Assembly: GCA_963783445.1 (NCBI GenBank)
Contig: CAWANP010000019.1
Span: 186,001 to 250,000, forward strand
DNA length: 64,000 nt
Direction of reading: 5' to 3'
Source of the DNA: CAWANP01 sp963783445
GTDB taxonomy: Bacteria > Chloroflexota > Anaerolineae > JAAYZQ01
The notes beneath the pieces are model-generated. The model searched no databases, had not been told where the DNA came from, and saw only the letters and a program-made list of their open reading frames with translations. Positions 61,194-64,000 of this stretch are shown here, piece after piece. Position 1 is the first letter of the stretch, and each line of letters starts with the position of its first letter. Both the position numbers and the translations under genes were made by a program.

Positions 61194-61218
61194 CCATGTC
61201 TCCAAACTGTGGTATAAT
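61191..61218 (+). promoter_or_regulatory. Promoter of the WYL regulator gene, leaderless type
   Basis: GTGCCA (61191-61196), 16-bp spacer, TATAAT (61213-61218), then GGGTTT and the ATG at 61225. The start site would be at the ATG. Confidence 0.7.
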
Positions 61219-61224
61219 GGGTTT

Positions 61225-62223
61225 ATGGCAAACGTGGCGACGCGGCTTTTCTCCATCATTTTTCTCCTGCAATCGCGGGGTACCCTGAAGGCTACCGAGC
61301 TGGCGGAGGAGTTGGGCGTCTCGGAGCGCACGGTACACCGCTACATGGGCATGCTGGACGAGATGGGCATCCCCATCTATTCCGAGCGCGGGCCCTACGG
61401 CGGCTTTTCCCTGGTGCGCGGCTACAAGCTGCCTCCCCTGGTCTTTACCCCCGAAGAGGCCACGGTCCTCTATCTGGGCGCGGAACTGGTCCAGGACATC
61501 TGGGGCCAGTCCTACCGCGACGCGGCGGTGGCGGCCAGGGCCAAGCTGGACAACGTCCTGCCCGACGCGCTGCTCCAGGAGGTGCGGCAGGCCCAGCGGG
61601 GACTGCTGGTCACCCCCTGGTTCCGGCGGGACTATGGGCCCTGGGCGCCCATGCTGGATGACCTGCGGCGCTGCGTGGCCCGCAGGCGGCAGGTGTGCCT
61701 GGCCTACCGTTCCTTTCACCAGCAGATTACGGAGCGGATCGTCGATCCCTATGCTCTGGCCTTGCAGTGGGGATACTGGTACCTGGCCGGCTTCTGCCAC
61801 CTGCGGGGCGAGCTGCGTACCTTCCGGGTGGACCGCGTGCAGGCGATTGAGCCTACGGGCGAGATCTTTGAGATCCCGCCCGATTTTGCGGCGCGCGAGT
61901 ACCTGCAGCGCATGGCCGGCGAGCGTCCGGCGGCCTACTACCGTGTTGCTGTCCGCTTTGATCCCGACGTGGCCCACATCGTCCGCGAGCGGCGGGACGA
62001 GTGGCAGACGCTCACAGAGAACGGAGATGGTTCGGTGACGCTGGCCTTTGATGCCTCAGACCTGGCCTGGCCCTGTCGCTGGGTCCTGACCTACCAGGAC
62101 AGCGCCACCGTTGTCGGTCCGCCCGAACTGGTCTCGATGGTGCGAGATGCGGCCCTGGCCATCGCCGCCCGTTATGCCTCAGATGCAGAGCCGCCGGCCG
62201 GCTGGGCGAACCCTGCGGGGTGA
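61225..62223 (+). CDS. HTH/WYL-domain transcriptional regulator
   Basis: 332 residues from ATG 61225 (MANVATRLFSIIFLLQ). HTH_11 domain (about 1-60: LKATELAEELGVSERTVHRYMGMLDEMGIPIYSERGPYGGFSLVRGY), then the WYL domain (about 140-220: VCLAYRSFHQQITERIVDPYALALQWGYWYLAGFCHLRGELRTFRVDRVQAIEPTGE) and the C-terminal WCX region. WYL proteins respond to nucleic acid or small ligands and often control phage defence or DNA damage genes; no such genes are adjacent. A composite operator next to its promoter suggests autoregulation. Confidence 0.93.
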   Translation: MANVATRLFSIIFLLQSRGTLKATELAEELGVSERTVHRYMGMLDEMGIPIYSERGPYGGFSLVRGYKLPPLVFTPEEATVLYLGAELVQDIWGQSYRDAAVAARAKLDNVLPDALLQEVRQAQRGLLVTPWFRRDYGPWAPMLDDLRRCVARRRQVCLAYRSFHQQITERIVDPYALALQWGYWYLAGFCHLRGELRTFRVDRVQAIEPTGEIFEIPPDFAAREYLQRMAGERPAAYYRVAVRFDPDVAHIVRERRDEWQTLTENGDGSVTLAFDASDLAWPCRWVLTYQDSATVVGPPELVSMVRDAALAIAARYASDAEPPAGWANPAG

Positions 62224-62225
62224 GT

Positions 62226-62254
62226 TTGCCTTTCCAGCTGCGGCGTGGTATCAT
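62226..62254 (+). promoter_or_regulatory. Promoter of the membrane glycosyltransferase-like gene
   Basis: TTGCCT (62226-62231), 17-bp spacer, TATCAT (62249-62254), nine bases before the ATG at 62264. The mRNA would have at most a few leader bases. Confidence 0.7.
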
Positions 62255-62263
62255 TTGGCCGGC

Positions 62264-63760
62264 ATGGAACAGAATCAGGAAGGTTTCGCAACGTCAAAGC
62301 ACAGCAGACGGGCCACCGGCTGGATCTTGCTCATCTGCGTCCTGGCTGTGGTAGCCACGGCTGCCATCTCCTATTTCGCCTTCGAGCGGCTGGCCCACCT
62401 GGAGGACGAGGTGGCCTACCTCTTCCAGGCCAGGACGATGGCCATGGGCCGCCTGACGGTGCCCTCGCCTTCGCAGCCCGACGCCTTTTGGACGCCCTTT
62501 GTACTGGACCACGGGGGCCAGCGCTTTGGCAAGTACCCGCCAGGCTGGCCGGCGGTACTGGGCCTGGGCGAACGGGCCGGGTTGGCCTGGTTGGTCAACC
62601 CCTTGCTGTCGGTGCTGGCGCTCTACCTGGTCTACCGCCTGGGGCGGACCCTCTACGACGAGCGAGTGGGCCTGATGGCGGCTGCCCTGGGCCTGCTTTC
62701 GCCCCTCTTTTTGGTATTGGGCGCCTCCTACCTGTCGCACATGGTCGCGCTGGTGTGGCTTCTGCTCTTTAGCTTGTGGTTCGTGTGGACGGCGCAGGGT
62801 CGGAGCGGGTGGTTCGCGGTTGGGGCAGGGCTGGCACTGGGCCTGGTCTTTCTGACCCGCTCCCTGACGGCCGTGGCCTATGCCGTGCCCTTTGCCCTGT
62901 ATGCCCTGGTCCAGGTTGTCCGGCGCAAGCAGGACCACTGGCCGCGCTACCTGCTGGTCGCCCTGGCCGGAGGCGCCGTGGCGCTCCTGCTGCCTGTCTA
63001 CCAGTGGGCGATCACCGGCGACCCGTGGCTGAATCCCTACTTGCTGTGGTGGCCCTATGACCGAATCGGCTTTGGCCCGGGCATCGGCGCCATGCCGGGC
63101 GGCCACTCGCCCCGCTATGCCTGGATCAACCTCAAGCAGGACTTGTCGCGGTCGGCGACCGATCTTCTGGGCTGGCCGGCATTGAGCTGGTTGCCCCTGG
63201 TACTGGGCCTATTGCTGCGCCCCCGCCGGCGGCGAGACTGGGCTTTGTTGGCGCCCTTTCTCTGCCTGGTCATTGCCTACGTCTTTTACTGGATCGGCTC
63301 GCCAGCGCGTCTGTGGGGACCGCGCTACTATTTTGAGGGTTTCGGCGTCTTGTGGCTGCTGGGCGCCGTCGGACTGCTGAAGGCGTGGGATTGGGCCAAG
63401 GACCGGCAGCGGTGGCTGCGTCCGGCCCTGGCCGGGGCGCTGGCGGTCATGGTGGCTGCCAACCTGGCGACCAATCTGCCTTTCCGGCTACGGGAGGCCC
63501 ATGGCTTCTATGGCATCAGCCGCGCCCAACTGGCGCCGATCGAGGCGGCGGACCTGCACAACGCCCTTGTCATCGTCTACGCCGAGCGCTGGCTAGAGTA
63601 CGGTGCCATGCTGGGCCAGATGAGTCCCACCCTGGACGATGATGTCGTCTTTGCCCGGGGTGATGGCGCCCTCAAGGCAGACATTATCGCTGCCTTCCCG
63701 GGCCGGACCGTCTACTATCTGACCGGCGGCCAACTCTCGCCAGCTACAGAGCAACCCTGA
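62264..63760 (+). CDS. Polytopic membrane protein, PMT/ArnT-like glycosyltransferase fold
   Basis: 498 residues from ATG 62264. About ten helices follow a first helix WILLICVLAVVATAAISYFAF. The loop after it (ERLAHLEDEVAYLFQARTMAMGRL) has the Asp-Glu pair that GT-C enzymes use on the lipid-sugar side (LEDEVAYLFQA), and FGKYPPGWPAVL follows, a pattern seen in GT39/GT83-like proteins. The C-terminal soluble domain is short (RTVYYLTGGQL). Probably transfers a sugar from a polyprenyl donor outside the membrane; donor and acceptor unknown. Confidence 0.75.
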   Translation: MEQNQEGFATSKHSRRATGWILLICVLAVVATAAISYFAFERLAHLEDEVAYLFQARTMAMGRLTVPSPSQPDAFWTPFVLDHGGQRFGKYPPGWPAVLGLGERAGLAWLVNPLLSVLALYLVYRLGRTLYDERVGLMAAALGLLSPLFLVLGASYLSHMVALVWLLLFSLWFVWTAQGRSGWFAVGAGLALGLVFLTRSLTAVAYAVPFALYALVQVVRRKQDHWPRYLLVALAGGAVALLLPVYQWAITGDPWLNPYLLWWPYDRIGFGPGIGAMPGGHSPRYAWINLKQDLSRSATDLLGWPALSWLPLVLGLLLRPRRRRDWALLAPFLCLVIAYVFYWIGSPARLWGPRYYFEGFGVLWLLGAVGLLKAWDWAKDRQRWLRPALAGALAVMVAANLATNLPFRLREAHGFYGISRAQLAPIEAADLHNALVIVYAERWLEYGAMLGQMSPTLDDDVVFARGDGALKADIIAAFPGRTVYYLTGGQLSPATEQP

Positions 63761-63786
63761 AGCCCAAGTTCCGAGGGGAGGGAAAC

Positions 63787-64000
63787 ATGTCACAGGCATT
63801 GGAGTGGCTCCTGGAGCAGGATGAGGAGAATCCGGGGGTACGGTATTTTGCACTAAGGGACTTGCAGGGGCAGCCGGTGGATGCTCCAGAGGTGATCGAC
63901 GCCCGGCAATCGCTGATGGGCAAGGGACCGGTGCCGGCGATCCTGGCGGCGCAGGATGCGGCCGGCTACTGGGAGAAACCCGGAACCGGCTACTATCCCA
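63787..64000 (+). CDS. Start of a hypothetical protein (cyclase-like alpha-toroid family), cut by the window end
   Basis: 71 codons are visible from ATG 63787, preceded by GGGGAGGGAAAC. MSQALEWLLEQDEENPGVRYFALRDL and VPAILAAQDAAGYWEKPGTGYYP resemble proteins of Chloroflexota with a squalene-cyclase-like helical toroid (ALxxLL-x2-DxxNPGVRYxALxDL...ILAxQxxDGxW). The function of that group is unknown. The C-terminal part lies outside. Confidence 0.65.
   Translation, partial: MSQALEWLLEQDEENPGVRYFALRDLQGQPVDAPEVIDARQSLMGKGPVPAILAAQDAAGYWEKPGTGYYP

Noticed and set aside
1..64000. CRISPR arrays, prophage, insertion sequences, rRNA genes, replication origin
   Set aside because: No regular spacer arrays, transposase or integrase motifs, rRNA segments or DnaA-box clusters were found by reading.

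Overview
The window reads like a chromosomal segment of a Chloroflexota bacterium, most likely close to Anaerolineae. This is inference from gene content: a dcw cluster with ftsZ, ftsA and mraZ, a class II (B12-dependent) ribonucleotide reductase with NrdR, a TgpA-like transglutaminase, a lipoprotein with a Thr-Pro linker, WYL and CPBP proteins, and DNA of moderately high GC. No rRNA, prophage, insertion sequence or CRISPR array was seen. One tRNA (Ser, anticodon GGA) is present.

Layout. 1-2.9 kb: end of a transglutaminase gene, then a pgeF-yggS-yggT operon on the minus strand. 2.9-13.4 kb: an accessory catabolic locus on the plus strand with two tandem MFS transporters, an IclR regulator, a broken class III aminotransferase, a SelA-like PLP enzyme, an M20 amidohydrolase, two tandem SDR dehydrogenases and a COG3964-type metallohydrolase. 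The transporter and regulator promoters carry the same 20-bp palindrome at the same place, which defines an IclR regulon. 13.4-37.3 kb (minus strand): radical SAM and YdcF genes, nrdR-nrdJ behind a promoter with two NrdR boxes, then the cell-wall and division cluster mraZ-rsmH-ftsL-ftsI-murF-mraY-murD-ftsW-murG-(CvpA-like)-murC-murB-ddl-ftsQ-ftsA-ftsZ. murE is not in this cluster. 37.5-49.4 kb (plus): tRNA-Ser, then nusA-rnpM-infB-rbfA-nrnA-truB-ribF, where ribF is fused to an archease domain and followed by rtcB (RNA repair) and sfsA; a DUF3786 gene lies opposite. 49.4-64 kb: lipoprotein, surE, membrane proteins, M19 dipeptidase, thrC, a fabF-like synthase, rnc, an RmlD-like reductase, a Tat-exported phosphoesterase, a WYL regulator, a membrane glycosyltransferase-like protein and the start of another gene.

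Two patterns cut across the window. First, six full-length genes, five of them expected to be essential or core (nrdJ, murB, murC, murF, ftsI), are broken by one- or two-base frameshifts although both halves are well conserved; this looks like assembly or consensus error rather than gene decay. Second, promoters follow a regular grammar: a TTGNNN-like -35, usually a 17-bp spacer and a TANNNT -10. Several -10 elements sit only 5-9 bases from the start codon (ddl, thrC, the WYL gene, the membrane protein at 62.3 kb), which predicts leaderless or nearly leaderless mRNAs.
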